A stretch of 64,000 bases of DNA from Clostridia bacterium (GCA_017504605.1 JAFVQW010000029.1:1-64000), one strand, 5' to 3'; positions 8,610 through 16,176 are shown, numbered from the stretch's first letter. Notes: generated from the sequence alone by a model not told the origin. Translations and numbers: made by a program.

Positions 8610-10184
8610 ATGATAAAAACCGATATTATACTTCCGATAAAATATAATACCGATATTATCCTCGAGCAGATAGCCGAGCGCCTTCCCACGCTGTCGCGCG
8701 AGGAGATACGCGAGATGCATCTTGTTCGCCGCTCGCTCGACCTCACACCGACCGATGCCCCCGTATACCGCGCGACCGTTGCGCTCACGCTCGACCCCGA
8801 GCGCGAGGCGGGCCTTCTTAAAATGAGAAAAAAGGTAAAAGAGGCAGACGAGGAGCGCTTTACCGCCCCCGCGTATTCCGCCGATTTCCGACCCGTAGTC
8901 GTTGGGGCGGGGCCCGCGGGCCTTTTCGCCGCCCTTACGCTTGCCGAGGCGGGGGCACGACCCATTATTCTTGAGCGCGGCCTTCCCGTCGAGGAGCGCG
9001 CCGCGAAAATAAAGCTGTTCGAGAGGCTCGGTATCCTCTCTCCCGAGTGCAACGTGCAGTTCGGCGAGGGCGGTGCGGGCGCCTACTCCGACGGAAAGCT
9101 AAAGACGGGTGCACGCGATAAATATAAAATGAAGGTTATCGACGAGCTTATCGGTGCGGGCGCCGACGGCGATATTGCCTTTTCCGATACCGCGCACCTC
9201 GGCACCGACCGTCTGCCCGTATTGGTTCGCGCTCTGAGAGAGCGCATAGTCTCGCTCGGCGGTGAATTTATATATTCGGCACGGCTCACCGATATTGTTC
9301 TTCGGGACGGACAGCTCAGCTCGGTCACGTACGAGCAGAACCGAGAGAAAATTACCCTTGACACCCGCGCGGTAATTCTCGCGGTGGGGCACAGTGCACG
9401 CGACACCTTGACTATGCTTTATAACAAGGGACTTAAAATGAGCCCGCGCGGCTTCGGTATCGGTATGCGCATCGAGCACCCGCGCGAGTATATAAATAAG
9501 ATAGTCTACGGCAGACACGCCAATATGATTGACGACGCGGCGTCCTATCACCTCGTCACGCATCTTTCCTCGGGGAGAAGCGTGTACAGCTTCTGTATGT
9601 GTCCCGGCGGCACCGTGGTTGCCGCGGCGAGCGAGGAGGGCGGCATCGTCACCAACGGAATGAGTGAATATGCGAGGGCCGCCGAGAACTCTAACGCCGC
9701 GCTCTTAGTCTCGGTAACGCCGAGGGACTTCGCGAGCGACTCGCCGCTCTCGGGTATAGAGCTACAGCAAAAAATCGAGCGCGCGGCCTACTCGCTTACA
9801 TCTGACTACCGCGCACCGAGCGAGAGCCTCGGCGAGCTTCTCGGCGGAGGTGCCGAGGGAGAGGTAGTTCCGAGCTATCCTCGCGGCACCGAGCGCATCT
9901 CTGCCGAGAAATATCTGCCGAGCTTCGTCACCGATTCGCTTCGCGCGGCAATTTCGGACTTTGATGCCTGGCTCCCCGGCTATGCATACGGCGGTGCCGT
10001 GCTTACGGGCCCCGAAACGCGCACCACCTCACCCGTGCGCATCGAGCGCGACGGGAGGCACGAGGCACTCGGATTTTCGGGAGTGTATCCCGCGGGCGAG
10101 GGCGCGGGCTATGCGGGCGGCATAGTTTCCTCGGCGGTGGACGGCATAAAAACCGCAGAAATGTTAATTTTGAATACGAAATAG
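8610..10184 (+). CDS. FAD-dependent dehydrogenase-like protein (COG2509 type)
   Basis: This 524-residue soluble flavoprotein has an N-terminal extension of about 90 residues. It is followed by a dinucleotide-binding Rossmann motif, VVGAGPAGLFAALTLAEAGA, ending in the acidic LERG that contacts the FAD ribose. The cysteine-containing block SPECNVQFGEGGAGAYSDGKL and the distal GVYPAGEGAGYAGGI segment that closes over FAD are typical of the COG2509 family found in many Firmicutes. The substrate of this family is not known to me, so no reaction is assigned. It is transcribed alone, from its own promoter to a terminator. Confidence 0.88.
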   Translation: MIKTDIILPIKYNTDIILEQIAERLPTLSREEIREMHLVRRSLDLTPTDAPVYRATVALTLDPEREAGLLKMRKKVKEADEERFTAPAYSADFRPVVVGAGPAGLFAALTLAEAGARPIILERGLPVEERAAKIKLFERLGILSPECNVQFGEGGAGAYSDGKLKTGARDKYKMKVIDELIGAGADGDIAFSDTAHLGTDRLPVLVRALRERIVSLGGEFIYSARLTDIVLRDGQLSSVTYEQNREKITLDTRAVILAVGHSARDTLTMLYNKGLKMSPRGFGIGMRIEHPREYINKIVYGRHANMIDDAASYHLVTHLSSGRSVYSFCMCPGGTVVAAASEEGGIVTNGMSEYARAAENSNAALLVSVTPRDFASDSPLSGIELQQKIERAAYSLTSDYRAPSESLGELLGGGAEGEVVPSYPRGTERISAEKYLPSFVTDSLRAAISDFDAWLPGYAYGGAVLTGPETRTTSPVRIERDGRHEALGFSGVYPAGEGAGYAGGIVSSAVDGIKTAEMLILNTK

Positions 10185-10185
10185 A

Positions 10186-10213
10186 AAAAGGGAGCAGACG
10201 GTTGCTCCCTTTT
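10186..10213 (+). terminator. intrinsic terminator after the flavoprotein gene
   Basis: AAAAGGGAGCA pairs with TGCTCCCTTTT around a 6-nt loop, directly after the stop codon. The T-run is part of the stem, so it could also act on the opposite strand. Confidence 0.75.
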
Positions 10214-10226
10214 GAATATTTGTTTT

Positions 10227-10265
10227 CCTTTTAGCAAATAATTGAAGCAAATAATGCTAAAAAGG
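10227..10265 (+). promoter_or_regulatory. hairpin overlapping the ribosome binding site of the channel gene
   Basis: CCTTTTAGCA pairs with TGCTAAAAAGG, leaving one bulged A, and the 3' arm contains the first bases of the AAGGAG that serves the ATG at 10274. If it forms in the mRNA it would partly hide the Shine-Dalgarno sequence. This reading is structural inference. Confidence 0.4.
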
Positions 10266-10273
10266 AGAAAAAT

Positions 10274-11515
10274 ATGGACGCATTTTTGGAAACGGTAGAG
10301 AAGATATGGGAAAACCGCTTCGTTCAGTCGGGCGTATATCTTCTGCTTGCTTTTGTATCGGCTTGGCTCGCCTCGTTTATTGTAAAGAGGCTTATAGGAC
10401 TTGTGCACCTCGATAAGAAGGTCGGTCGCGAGCGCCACGGCACCGCGCTTAAATTTATCGGGAAGTTAGTTTTCCTGATAGTATTTCTGCTCTTTATGCC
10501 CGCCGTGCTCGGCCCGCTCGGGCTTGAGTCGGTGTCGGAGCCTATCGGCGAGCTACTCGGCGACCTCATAGGCTATCTTCCCAATATTATTGCCGCGCTC
10601 GTGCTTCTTTTCGTCGGTATATTCATCGGCGGTATACTCGGTGAGGTCGTAACGGCTCTCTTGAAGAAAACGAGAATAGACACACTGACCGAGAAGCTCT
10701 CGCGTGGCGGAGAGAACAACAGCGAGGGCGGAGAGGAAACCCCCACCGTCAGCGAGCACGCGATTTCCACAGCGATTGGTAAGCTCGTTTACGCCGTTAT
10801 AGTTCTTATTTCCGTCGTTCAGGCGTTGACCGTGCTCGGAATTGAGGCTATATCCGCACCCGCACTCTCGGTAATAGACAGTCTTTTCTCGGCAATACCC
10901 GATATAATTCTCGCCGCAGTGGTTATCGCGGTGGGCATATTCGTCGCAAATATCGCGGGCGGCCTCGTGTCGAGCCTTCTTCGCGGCGTTGGCTTTGATG
11001 CTATCGTGTCGCGTATGATGCCGGGCGGAAAGGGAAGGGTCTCGGCTGAAAAAATCGCCGCCACCGTCACCCGCGCGGCAATCATAATATTCGCCGTAGC
11101 CGAGGGAATAGATATTCTCGGCTTCGAGATGCTCGGCAATATAGCGAGCGGAGTGCTCGGGTATCTGCCTATGATAATTAAGGCGGTTATCACCGCAGGT
11201 GTCGCCTACTTCGGCGCGAATGCGCTCTCGGGCTTTATCAGCAAGAATATGAAGAGCGGCTCGGGCATCGGAACCCTCGTCAGAGCGATAATTTACACGA
11301 TAGCGGCGTTTATGATTTTAAGTCAGCTTGGCTTCGCTCCGAGTATTGTAAACTTCGCCTTCGTCATAATTCTCGGCGCTATGGGAATTGCCTTCGCCAT
11401 AGCCTTCGGCATCGGCGGCCGCGATTTTGCGAAGCAGCTCCTCGGTAAAATCAAAACCGACGGCAAGAGCACCGAGGGAAGCGAAGGACAGAATAAGCAG
11501 AATAATAACAGTTAA
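10274..11515 (+). CDS. mechanosensitive-channel-like membrane protein with conserved TM-helix repeats
   Basis: This 413-residue membrane protein contains repeated pairs of hydrophobic helices, each with a PxIIAA(x)VxxxVGIFIxxIxG pattern (near residues 96-125 and 212-240). A similar GYLPMIIKAVITAGVAYFGA block lies near residue 295. Such TM-helix repeats occur in CmpX/MscS-related proteins. The C-terminus ends in FAIAFGIGGRDFAKQLLGKI, the start of an MscS-like beta region, and then a short hydrophilic tail, so the full soluble MscS vestibule is absent. A role in envelope tension or small-solute release is a family inference. It is a single gene between two terminators. Confidence 0.8.
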   Translation: MDAFLETVEKIWENRFVQSGVYLLLAFVSAWLASFIVKRLIGLVHLDKKVGRERHGTALKFIGKLVFLIVFLLFMPAVLGPLGLESVSEPIGELLGDLIGYLPNIIAALVLLFVGIFIGGILGEVVTALLKKTRIDTLTEKLSRGGENNSEGGEETPTVSEHAISTAIGKLVYAVIVLISVVQALTVLGIEAISAPALSVIDSLFSAIPDIILAAVVIAVGIFVANIAGGLVSSLLRGVGFDAIVSRMMPGGKGRVSAEKIAATVTRAAIIIFAVAEGIDILGFEMLGNIASGVLGYLPMIIKAVITAGVAYFGANALSGFISKNMKSGSGIGTLVRAIIYTIAAFMILSQLGFAPSIVNFAFVIILGAMGIAFAIAFGIGGRDFAKQLLGKIKTDGKSTEGSEGQNKQNNNS

Positions 11516-11520
11516 AAACA

Positions 11521-11550
11521 AAAACAACCAACCGTGAGGTTGGTTGTTTT
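11521..11550. terminator. bidirectional terminator between the channel gene and the RHH gene
   Basis: AAAACAACCAACC pairs perfectly with GGTTGGTTGTTTT around the loop GTGA. A/T runs on both flanks let it serve both converging genes. Confidence 0.85.
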
Positions 11551-11557
11551 TCATGTA

Positions 11558-11731
11558 TTAGGTTCTCTTGCCCGTTTTTATTTCTCCGTGCTTTGCCTCA
11601 TAGCTTTCGATTAGGTCACGGATAAGAACGAGAATTTGGCTGTTTGCGCTTCTGCCCTCGTAATCCGCAATTACATGTAGCTTGTCAAGCATCTCTTCTT
11701 CAATTCTTATAGATAAACTTTTTGTTGCCAT
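11558..11731 (-). CDS. small ribbon-helix-helix (Arc/CopG-like) DNA-binding protein
   Basis: This 57-residue gene encodes a protein starting MATKSLSIRIEEEMLDKL. The KSLSIRI strand, followed by two amphipathic helices around an N-S-Q turn (EGRSANSQILVLIRDLIESY), is the ribbon-helix-helix pattern of Arc-type repressors. GAGG lies 6 nt before the ATG. It is divergent from the SLOG/DUF2493 gene, and the space between them carries an inverted repeat (11749-11811) that could be its operator. Codon use is more AT-rich than in the neighbours, suggesting recent acquisition. Its target genes are unknown; autoregulation is a guess. Confidence 0.8.
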   Translation of the reverse strand: MATKSLSIRIEEEMLDKLHVIADYEGRSANSQILVLIRDLIESYEAKHGEIKTGKRT

Positions 11732-11748
11732 AAAAACCTCATTTTGAA

Positions 11749-11811
11749 TGTATTATGTATTTACTTTACACTCATTTTGTTCTAAAATGTTGAATATAAA
11801 CGCATAATACA
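11749..11811. promoter_or_regulatory. inverted repeat, candidate operator for the RHH protein
   Basis: TGTATTATG at 11749-11757 and its exact complement CATAATACA at 11803-11811 flank the centre of the divergent intergenic region. Paired short repeats of this kind are typical binding sites for RHH dimers. Binding is inferred, not seen. Confidence 0.45.
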
Positions 11812-11842
11812 TCTAAAATATGTTCATAAAGGAGGTTTGCTG

Positions 11843-12181
11843 ATGAAATTAGCGGTTATTGGTTCGAGAAGATTAACGGGAATAGAAATTGGCAGATATA
11901 TTCCCGAGGGGGTTACCGAGATAGTTTCGGGCGGTGCAAATGGCGTGGATACTCTTGCCAAGGAGTTTGGGAGCAGAACGGGAATAAAGCTTTCCGAGTT
12001 TTCGCCAAACTATAAAAGATACGGCAGGGGTGCCCCATTAAAACGAAATGAGGAAATTGCCGAATACGCCGACGAAGCGCTCGCGTTATGGGACGGACGG
12101 TCAAGGGGGACCGAATATACGATTAAGCTTTTCCAAAAGCTTAATAAAAAGGTGCGAATTGTGATAATAGAGGAAGAGTAA
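11843..12181 (+). CDS. SLOG-family protein (DUF2493/YspA-like)
   Basis: This 112-residue protein is compact and Rossmann-like. It contains AVIGSRRL at the N-terminus, IVSGGANGVDTLAKEFG near residue 32 and DEALALWDGRSRGTEYTI near residue 77, the nucleotide-binding motifs of the SLOG/DUF2493 superfamily related to lysine decarboxylase-like and DprA folds. The ATG at 11843 has AGGAGG 7 nt upstream and is preferred over an in-frame TTG at 11837. DUF2493 genes are common on phages and plasmids and are thought to sense or process nucleotide-derived ligands. The AT-rich sequence and the RHH neighbour fit a small horizontally acquired pair. Confidence 0.8.
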   Translation: MKLAVIGSRRLTGIEIGRYIPEGVTEIVSGGANGVDTLAKEFGSRTGIKLSEFSPNYKRYGRGAPLKRNEEIAEYADEALALWDGRSRGTEYTIKLFQKLNKKVRIVIIEEE

Positions 12182-12224
12182 GTAGCGAGTATAACCTCGT
12201 GCTGGGGTGAACCTATGGGTAAGC

Positions 12225-12261
12225 AAAAACAAAAAGCACCTCAAGGGTGCTTTTTGTTTTT
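12225..12261. terminator. bidirectional terminator after the SLOG gene
   Basis: A 16-bp perfect stem, AAAAACAAAAAGCACC / GGTGCTTTTTGTTTTT, encloses a 5-nt loop. Confidence 0.88.
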
Positions 12262-12319
12262 GTGAAGTGGCGATGAAAAAGATATTTTACCCTTTTAACC
12301 AATGGATTTGAACCCAAAT

Positions 12320-12509
12320 CACGCCAAAAGGCGTGTATATCATCAATGCAAAGCATTGCATATCATCAAGACGCAGTCTTGTATATCATCATTGCGAAAG
12401 AGGATACAGCCTGCGGCTGATGATATACTCGCCTTGTCGAGATATACTCGGCAAGGCGGATGAAATGCACGCTAACGCGCGATGATATACCATTGCTTTC
12501 GCAATGGAT
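12320..12509. repeat. hairpin array with a TATATCATC word, forward then inverted
   Basis: The word TATATCATC (or TATCATC) occurs at 12336, 12359 and 12382 with an exact 23-nt period. It then recurs in inverted form (GATGATATA) at 12418 and 12481, with a degenerate copy near 12459. Small palindromes with different sequences lie between the words: CACGCC/GGCGTG, AATGC/GCATT, AAGAC/GTCTT, AGCC/GGCT, CGCCTTG/CAAGGCG and ATTGC/GCAAT. No coding frame fits. It lies between the convergent SLOG gene and tRNA-Arg. The architecture mirrors the AGTGAAGTT arrays at 31.3 and 38.4 kb. Confidence 0.75.
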
Positions 12510-12510
12510 A

Positions 12511-12544
12511 AAAAATTCGACAAGTCGAAACTTGTCGAATTTTT
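12511..12544 (-). terminator. terminator of the tRNA-Arg transcript
   Basis: On the minus strand, a 14-bp stem AAAAATTCGACAAG / CTTGTCGAATTTTT begins at the end of the tRNA CCA and finishes in a T-run. Confidence 0.8.
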
Positions 12545-12620
12545 GGCCTACCCGATAGGATTCGAACCTACGGCCTTCAGAGTCGGAGTCTGACGCGCTA
12601 TCCAGCTGTGCCACGGGTAG
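12544..12620 (-). tRNA. tRNA-Arg (anticodon CCG), CCA encoded
   Basis: The minus strand folds into a 77-nt cloverleaf. The acceptor is CTACCCG / CGGGTAG with discriminator G and encoded CCA. The D-arm contains AGCTGGATA and has one A-C mismatch. The anticodon stem is TCAGA / TCTGA with loop CTCCGAC, giving anticodon CCG, which reads CGG. The T-arm is GTAGG / CCTAT with loop TTCGAAT. The nearest promoter (12835-12863) lies beyond a partial copy of the same tRNA. Confidence 0.95.
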
Positions 12621-12648
12621 ATATTAAGTTTTTTGCTATGCTATTAAT

Positions 12649-12672
12649 GAAGTTGCCTGACGGCAATCTTCA
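12649..12672. repeat. solo hairpin resembling the AGTGAAGTT-array units
   Basis: TGAAG, then TTGCC, loop TGAC, GGCAA, then a bulged T before CTTCA. Read on the other strand its loop is GTCA, the same as one unit of the 31.4-kb array. It lies between the intact and partial tRNA-Arg copies. Confidence 0.4.
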
Positions 12673-12766
12673 GAGTTTGCCGCTCGGGGTATAACTATGC
12701 TACCCGTTCCGCCCCAAGCCTAAGAGAGCTCCGCGGTCCTCGCTTGGCAATATACCGCAAGCGGTA

Positions 12767-12806
12767 TGCGGAGTCTCGGGCGCTATCCAGCTGTGCCACG
12801 GGTAGA
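12767..12806 (-). pseudogene. 5'-half copy of tRNA-Arg(CCG)
   Basis: The minus strand repeats the 5' part of the intact tRNA: acceptor CTACCCG, the whole D-arm and a GACTCCG reaching into the anticodon loop. It then diverges into the palindrome ATACCGCTTGCGGTAT. The leader (AATATC) just before the acceptor is also shared with the intact gene, so the duplication covers the 5' flank. It cannot fold as a tRNA. It lies between the promoter and the intact gene, so it is probably part of the primary transcript. Confidence 0.75.
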
Positions 12807-12834
12807 TATTCGTGTGCATTTTGCACACGAAAGT

Positions 12835-12863
12835 ATTTTAGCACGAAAGTTAGTGTTTGTCAA
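12835..12863 (-). promoter_or_regulatory. strong promoter for the tRNA-Arg region
   Basis: On the minus strand, TTGACA, a 17-nt spacer and TAAAAT form a near-consensus sigma-A promoter. The -35 box overlaps the TGA stop of the acyltransferase gene (12860-12862). Confidence 0.8.
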
Positions 12864-14125
12864 GAAGTTTTCTGTCTTACATTTTTGTAATGCTTTTGAT
12901 AAATCTCCTCGGTTGCGAAGGCGAGCTTCGTTACTACATTCTCCTTGGTGGGGTAGCAGTAGAAGGAGTCGTTCTCGGTAGAAATATCGAGGCAGTCGAG
13001 GGGCTTGATGTGCGGGAAGTCGTATTCGACGTGCAGGCTGTTTATCTCCAGCGGCTTGCGCTGAATCTCGTAGTCCTGTCCGTTATAGTGACCGCGGAGA
13101 ATGAAGCCCTCCTCGGCGTCGTGGGTGAGCGTAGCCTTACCGAGCGGCTCGAATTTCCAGCAGCCGGGAAGAGAATATACGTCTACCTCGTCGGTATAGG
13201 AGTAGGTGCCGGCTTCAATCTCGCGGCGTACCTCCTCTCGCTCCCACTCGAACCAGTCGGGAACGCGGGAGAACTCGGTGCTTCCGTCCTCGGCGGCGAG
13301 AGAGCCGTTTTCGGTTAGCTCCCAGGACTTGCCGCAGCACTCGCAAAACAGCTTCGTTCCGCGTGAGTTCATTTTGCTCTCGGTCAGGCAGGCGGGGCAC
13401 TTATAGAGTATCTTGTGAATACCCTCGGCGCGATAGGGCTCGGTTATGAGAATTCCGTTCTCCTCCTGATAGCGGTAGTCGTCGTATTGCAGTGCGCCGA
13501 CTATGCGCTCGTTGAGCTCGGCTACCGAGAGGGTGGCAATTTCCTCGGGGGTTAGAATTTTCGTCATCGTCGTATGGAGAGGCACGCGGCGCTTCTGTCT
13601 GAAGTTCCAAAACGGAGCGTGCAGATAATTACCGCGGTGAACGACGGCAACCACGGGCACCTTCATCATCTTCACGAGCGCGCCGAGCGAGTCGGGCATA
13701 AACGAGGTCGTTCCCGCGGGCGAATATCTCGCCTCGGGATACATACAGAGAATATCGCCGCGCGAGAGCACCTTGCGGATTGATTTTACGAGGTGATAGT
13801 CGGTCGTGAATTTTCTCGTGCATATGCCGCCAATCCACTCGAGGAGCCAGGGGCGGCGGTAATATCCGTCAATATTAATTACGTTATTAACTCTTGCGGG
13901 ATAGGTGCCGAGCGCGGTAAGCTCGAAGTCAACGAACGCCATATGATTGCTTAAAATCATATACGGCGGCTTTAGCCCCTCCATACCGATTTTCTCGACC
14001 TTGTGCTTCTTGCCTATGAGCATTATTTTAGATAAAACCCAGATGAGCCAGGTGAGATATATGGGCTGTCTTATGGGGTATTTCGCGGTTTTATATCTTT
14101 TGTCGCGCGGGTAATTTACGTCCAT
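12860..14125 (-). CDS. lysophospholipid acyltransferase family protein (PlsC-like) with C-terminal zinc ribbon
   Basis: This 421-residue protein carries the acyltransferase HX4D motif in SNHMAFVDFE near residue 60 and the second conserved block MYPEARYSPAG. This indicates transfer of an acyl chain to a lysophospholipid or glycerol phosphate at the inner membrane. A short hydrophobic segment (about residues 18-33) can anchor it. After the catalytic domain comes a CPAC...CECC zinc-ribbon-like motif and then a beta-rich C-terminal region of about 140 residues not found in basic PlsC. The start at 14125 has AAAGGA 8 nt upstream; the frame stays open upstream only by antisense to serine dehydratase. 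Confidence 0.85.
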   Translation of the reverse strand: MDVNYPRDKRYKTAKYPIRQPIYLTWLIWVLSKIMLIGKKHKVEKIGMEGLKPPYMILSNHMAFVDFELTALGTYPARVNNVINIDGYYRRPWLLEWIGGICTRKFTTDYHLVKSIRKVLSRGDILCMYPEARYSPAGTTSFMPDSLGALVKMMKVPVVAVVHRGNYLHAPFWNFRQKRRVPLHTTMTKILTPEEIATLSVAELNERIVGALQYDDYRYQEENGILITEPYRAEGIHKILYKCPACLTESKMNSRGTKLFCECCGKSWELTENGSLAAEDGSTEFSRVPDWFEWEREEVRREIEAGTYSYTDEVDVYSLPGCWKFEPLGKATLTHDAEEGFILRGHYNGQDYEIQRKPLEINSLHVEYDFPHIKPLDCLDISTENDSFYCYPTKENVVTKLAFATEEIYQKHYKNVRQKTS

Positions 14126-14156
14126 ATTACCGTCCTTTAAATTTTCGTTACAAGCT

Positions 14157-14185
14157 ATTATAACTTTTTTTCGTAAAAAAAGCAA
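14157..14185 (-). promoter_or_regulatory. probable promoter for the acyltransferase gene
   Basis: A perfect TATAAT on the minus strand has a weak TTGCTT at 17-nt spacing. It lies about 32 nt before the ATG. Confidence 0.5.
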
Positions 14186-14214
14186 GCAAAATATTAAAAT
14201 AGCGGCGTTAGCCG

Positions 14215-14243
14215 TTGCATATTTCGGTTTTTTATGGTAAAAT
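14215..14243 (+). promoter_or_regulatory. promoter for the serine dehydratase operon
   Basis: TTGCAT, 17 nt, TAAAAT. It ends about 26 nt before the ATG at 14270. Confidence 0.65.
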
Positions 14244-14269
14244 AAAAGAAAAAACTCGGTAGGTGAAAA

Positions 14270-15478
14270 ATGAAATCTATCAAGGATATTTACAAAATAG
14301 GAAAGGGGCCGTCCTCCTCTCATACTATGGGGCCCGCCCGCGCGCTCGAAATCTTTATTTCCGAGAACCCGAGTGCCGAGGCGTATGCGGTGACCCTTTA
14401 CGGCTCTCTTGCCGACACCGGCCGCGGCCACGGCACCGACCAGGCGCTCCGCATAGTTGCGGGCGAGCGCCCGATTGAGATAATTTTTAATACCGCGGAG
14501 AAAAATCTTCCCCACGAGAACACTATGGATATAGTCGCTCTCTCGGGCGGCGTGCCCGTGGGCGAGACTATGCGCGTGATGAGCGTTGGCGGCGGCGATA
14601 TTGAAATTGTCGGCCGAGAGATACCAAAAACCGAGTATATATATCCCGAGAGCTCCTTTGCCGAGATTGCCGAGCTCTGCAAGGGGCAGGGAATTCGCCT
14701 CTCCGACTACGTAATTATGCGCGAGGGAGAGAAGATTTACGACTTTCTCTACACGGTATGGGAGGTTATGAAGCGGGCAATTCACGAGGGACTTACCACC
14801 TCGGGCGTGCTCCCCGGCGGACTTGAGGTTGAGAGGAAGGCTCAGTATCTTTACAATCAGCGCCATATCGACGAGAGCCCCGTTACGAGAGAGAACCGCA
14901 TCGTCTGCTCCTACGCCTATGCCGTCAGCGAGCAGAACGCCGACAACGGCACGATAGTTACGGCGCCCACCTGCGGTGCCTGCGCCGTTTTGCCCTCGGT
15001 GCTCAAATATATGCAGGAGAAGCACGGCTTCTCGGATAAGGCTATTCTCCGCGCTCTTGCGGTTGCGGGGCTTATAGGAAATCTCGTTAAGACTAACGCC
15101 TCGATAAGCGGTGCGGAGTGCGGCTGTCAGGCAGAGATAGGAACTGCCTGTGCTATGGCGTCCGCGGCGCTCGGCGAGCTTTTTGAGATGGGGATAGACC
15201 AGATAGAGTATGCCGCCGAGGTTGCCTTTGAGCATCATCTCGGGCTTACCTGTGACCCTATCGGCGGGCTCGTACAGATACCCTGCATTGAGCGTAACGC
15301 CGTCGCCGCTATGCGCGCGATTAACGCCGTCAATCTTGCCAACTTCCTCTCGGGCTCGAGAAAAATCTCGCTCGATATGGTAATTCAGACGATGTACGAG
15401 ACGGGTAAGGACCTCTCGCACCTATACCGCGAGACCGCCGCGGGCGGCCTTGCGAAGCATTACAGAAAGGGTAGCTGA
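14270..15478 (+). CDS. sdaA: L-serine ammonia-lyase, iron-sulfur type, single chain
   Basis: This 402-residue enzyme converts L-serine to pyruvate and ammonia using a [4Fe-4S] cluster. The N-terminal beta domain starts with the family signature IYKIGKGPSSSHTMGPARA. The catalytic alpha domain follows, with TAPTCGACAVLPSVL near residue 231 and GAECGCQAEIGTACAM near residue 280, whose cysteines are the expected cluster ligands. Both domains are on one chain, as in E. coli SdaA, rather than split as in many Firmicutes. It is the first gene of an operon with the DUF896 gene and a small membrane protein. Confidence 0.95.
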   Translation: MKSIKDIYKIGKGPSSSHTMGPARALEIFISENPSAEAYAVTLYGSLADTGRGHGTDQALRIVAGERPIEIIFNTAEKNLPHENTMDIVALSGGVPVGETMRVMSVGGGDIEIVGREIPKTEYIYPESSFAEIAELCKGQGIRLSDYVIMREGEKIYDFLYTVWEVMKRAIHEGLTTSGVLPGGLEVERKAQYLYNQRHIDESPVTRENRIVCSYAYAVSEQNADNGTIVTAPTCGACAVLPSVLKYMQEKHGFSDKAILRALAVAGLIGNLVKTNASISGAECGCQAEIGTACAMASAALGELFEMGIDQIEYAAEVAFEHHLGLTCDPIGGLVQIPCIERNAVAAMRAINAVNLANFLSGSRKISLDMVIQTMYETGKDLSHLYRETAAGGLAKHYRKGS

Positions 15479-15479
15479 C

Positions 15480-15632
15480 GTGGAAAAGGAAAAGGTAGAA
15501 AGAATTAACGAGCTTGGCAGGCTCTCGCGTGAGCGTGAGCTAACCGATGCCGAGCGCGAGGAGCAGGCGGCACTGAGGCAGGAATATCTTGCCGAGGTCA
15601 GACGTGCGCTTCGCGGGGAGGAGAAAAAATGA
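15480..15632 (+). CDS. DUF896 (YnzC-like) small protein
   Basis: This 50-residue protein is highly charged and predicted to be helical. The VERINELGRLSRERELTDAE block and the following QAALRQEYLAEVR helix are the DUF896 signature seen in Bacillus YnzC. The GTG at 15480 was chosen because it lies 1 nt after the sdaA stop with GAAAGGG upstream; an in-frame ATG at 15450 would overlap sdaA. Its molecular function is not known. Confidence 0.85.
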   Translation: MEKEKVERINELGRLSRERELTDAEREEQAALRQEYLAEVRRALRGEEKK

Positions 15633-16120
15633 ACGAAAAGCACTGCTCGATATGCCTCTCACATATAGAGGACGAATATCCTGATATACTCACTATGGGC
15701 GGCCTTGCTACGCCGAGATACCTCTGCCCCGACTGTGCCGCTAAAATCAATACTGCCGCGAGCGACGAGAGCCCCGAAAAAACAGAGGCGGCTATGGACG
15801 AGCTTTCCGCCCGTCTTTCGGCTAACAATTCCGATGATATACTCGTCACGCGCACGCTAAGCGAGCTCTTCTCGGGCTACGCCCGCCGCGCCGCCGCGAT
15901 TAAGCAGGGCGAGTGGGACTTCGAGGCCGAGAGGGCAGAGAACGAGGCGAGCGAGGAGCTCTCGGATATACCCGAGGAGCTAAAGGAGAGCGAGGAGGAT
16001 AAGGAGCTCGACAGGCGCGAGAGCGAGATGGCTAAGCACTTCGACAGCGTTATGAACTGGCTCTCGGCCATTGTTCTTATCGGCGCACTTGCCTTTTTAA
16101 TCTGGCGCTTTCTTCTCTGA
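15629..16120 (+). CDS. uncharacterised small protein with zinc-ribbon head and membrane tail
   Basis: This 163-residue protein was not recognised as a named family. The N-terminus has two CxxC pairs, HCSICLSH and LCPDCAAK, that could bind one zinc ion. The middle is strongly acidic, with a run of about 35 Glu/Asp/Lys-rich residues. The last 20 residues (IVLIGALAFLIWRFLL) form one transmembrane helix, so it is tail-anchored with the zinc ribbon in the cytoplasm. It overlaps the DUF896 gene by 4 nt (ATGA) and is probably translationally coupled. Confidence 0.75.
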   Translation: MNEKHCSICLSHIEDEYPDILTMGGLATPRYLCPDCAAKINTAASDESPEKTEAAMDELSARLSANNSDDILVTRTLSELFSGYARRAAAIKQGEWDFEAERAENEASEELSDIPEELKESEEDKELDRRESEMAKHFDSVMNWLSAIVLIGALAFLIWRFLL

Positions 16121-16137
16121 TTTATAAAAATTATTTT

Positions 16138-16176
16138 CTCCGCATAGGATTATACAGTCCTGTGCGGAGGTTTTTT
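16138..16176 (+). terminator. terminator whose 3' arm is the ribosome binding site of the next gene
   Basis: CTCCGCA pairs with TGCGGAG, with an inner AGGA/TCCT helix, followed by TTTTTT. The 3' arm GCGGAGG is also the Shine-Dalgarno sequence for the ATG at 16177. It could therefore end the serine dehydratase operon and limit translation of the symporter. Confidence 0.65.

Noticed and set aside
12304..12320. tRNA T-arm remnant (GGTTCAAATCC on the minus strand)
   Set aside because: Only a B-box-like match with a 5-bp stem; no other tRNA part is present, so it may be chance.
14126..15421. Long minus-strand open frame continuous with the acyltransferase gene
   Set aside because: It is antisense to serine dehydratase and has no protein-like motifs; the acyltransferase has a good start and ribosome binding site at 14125.
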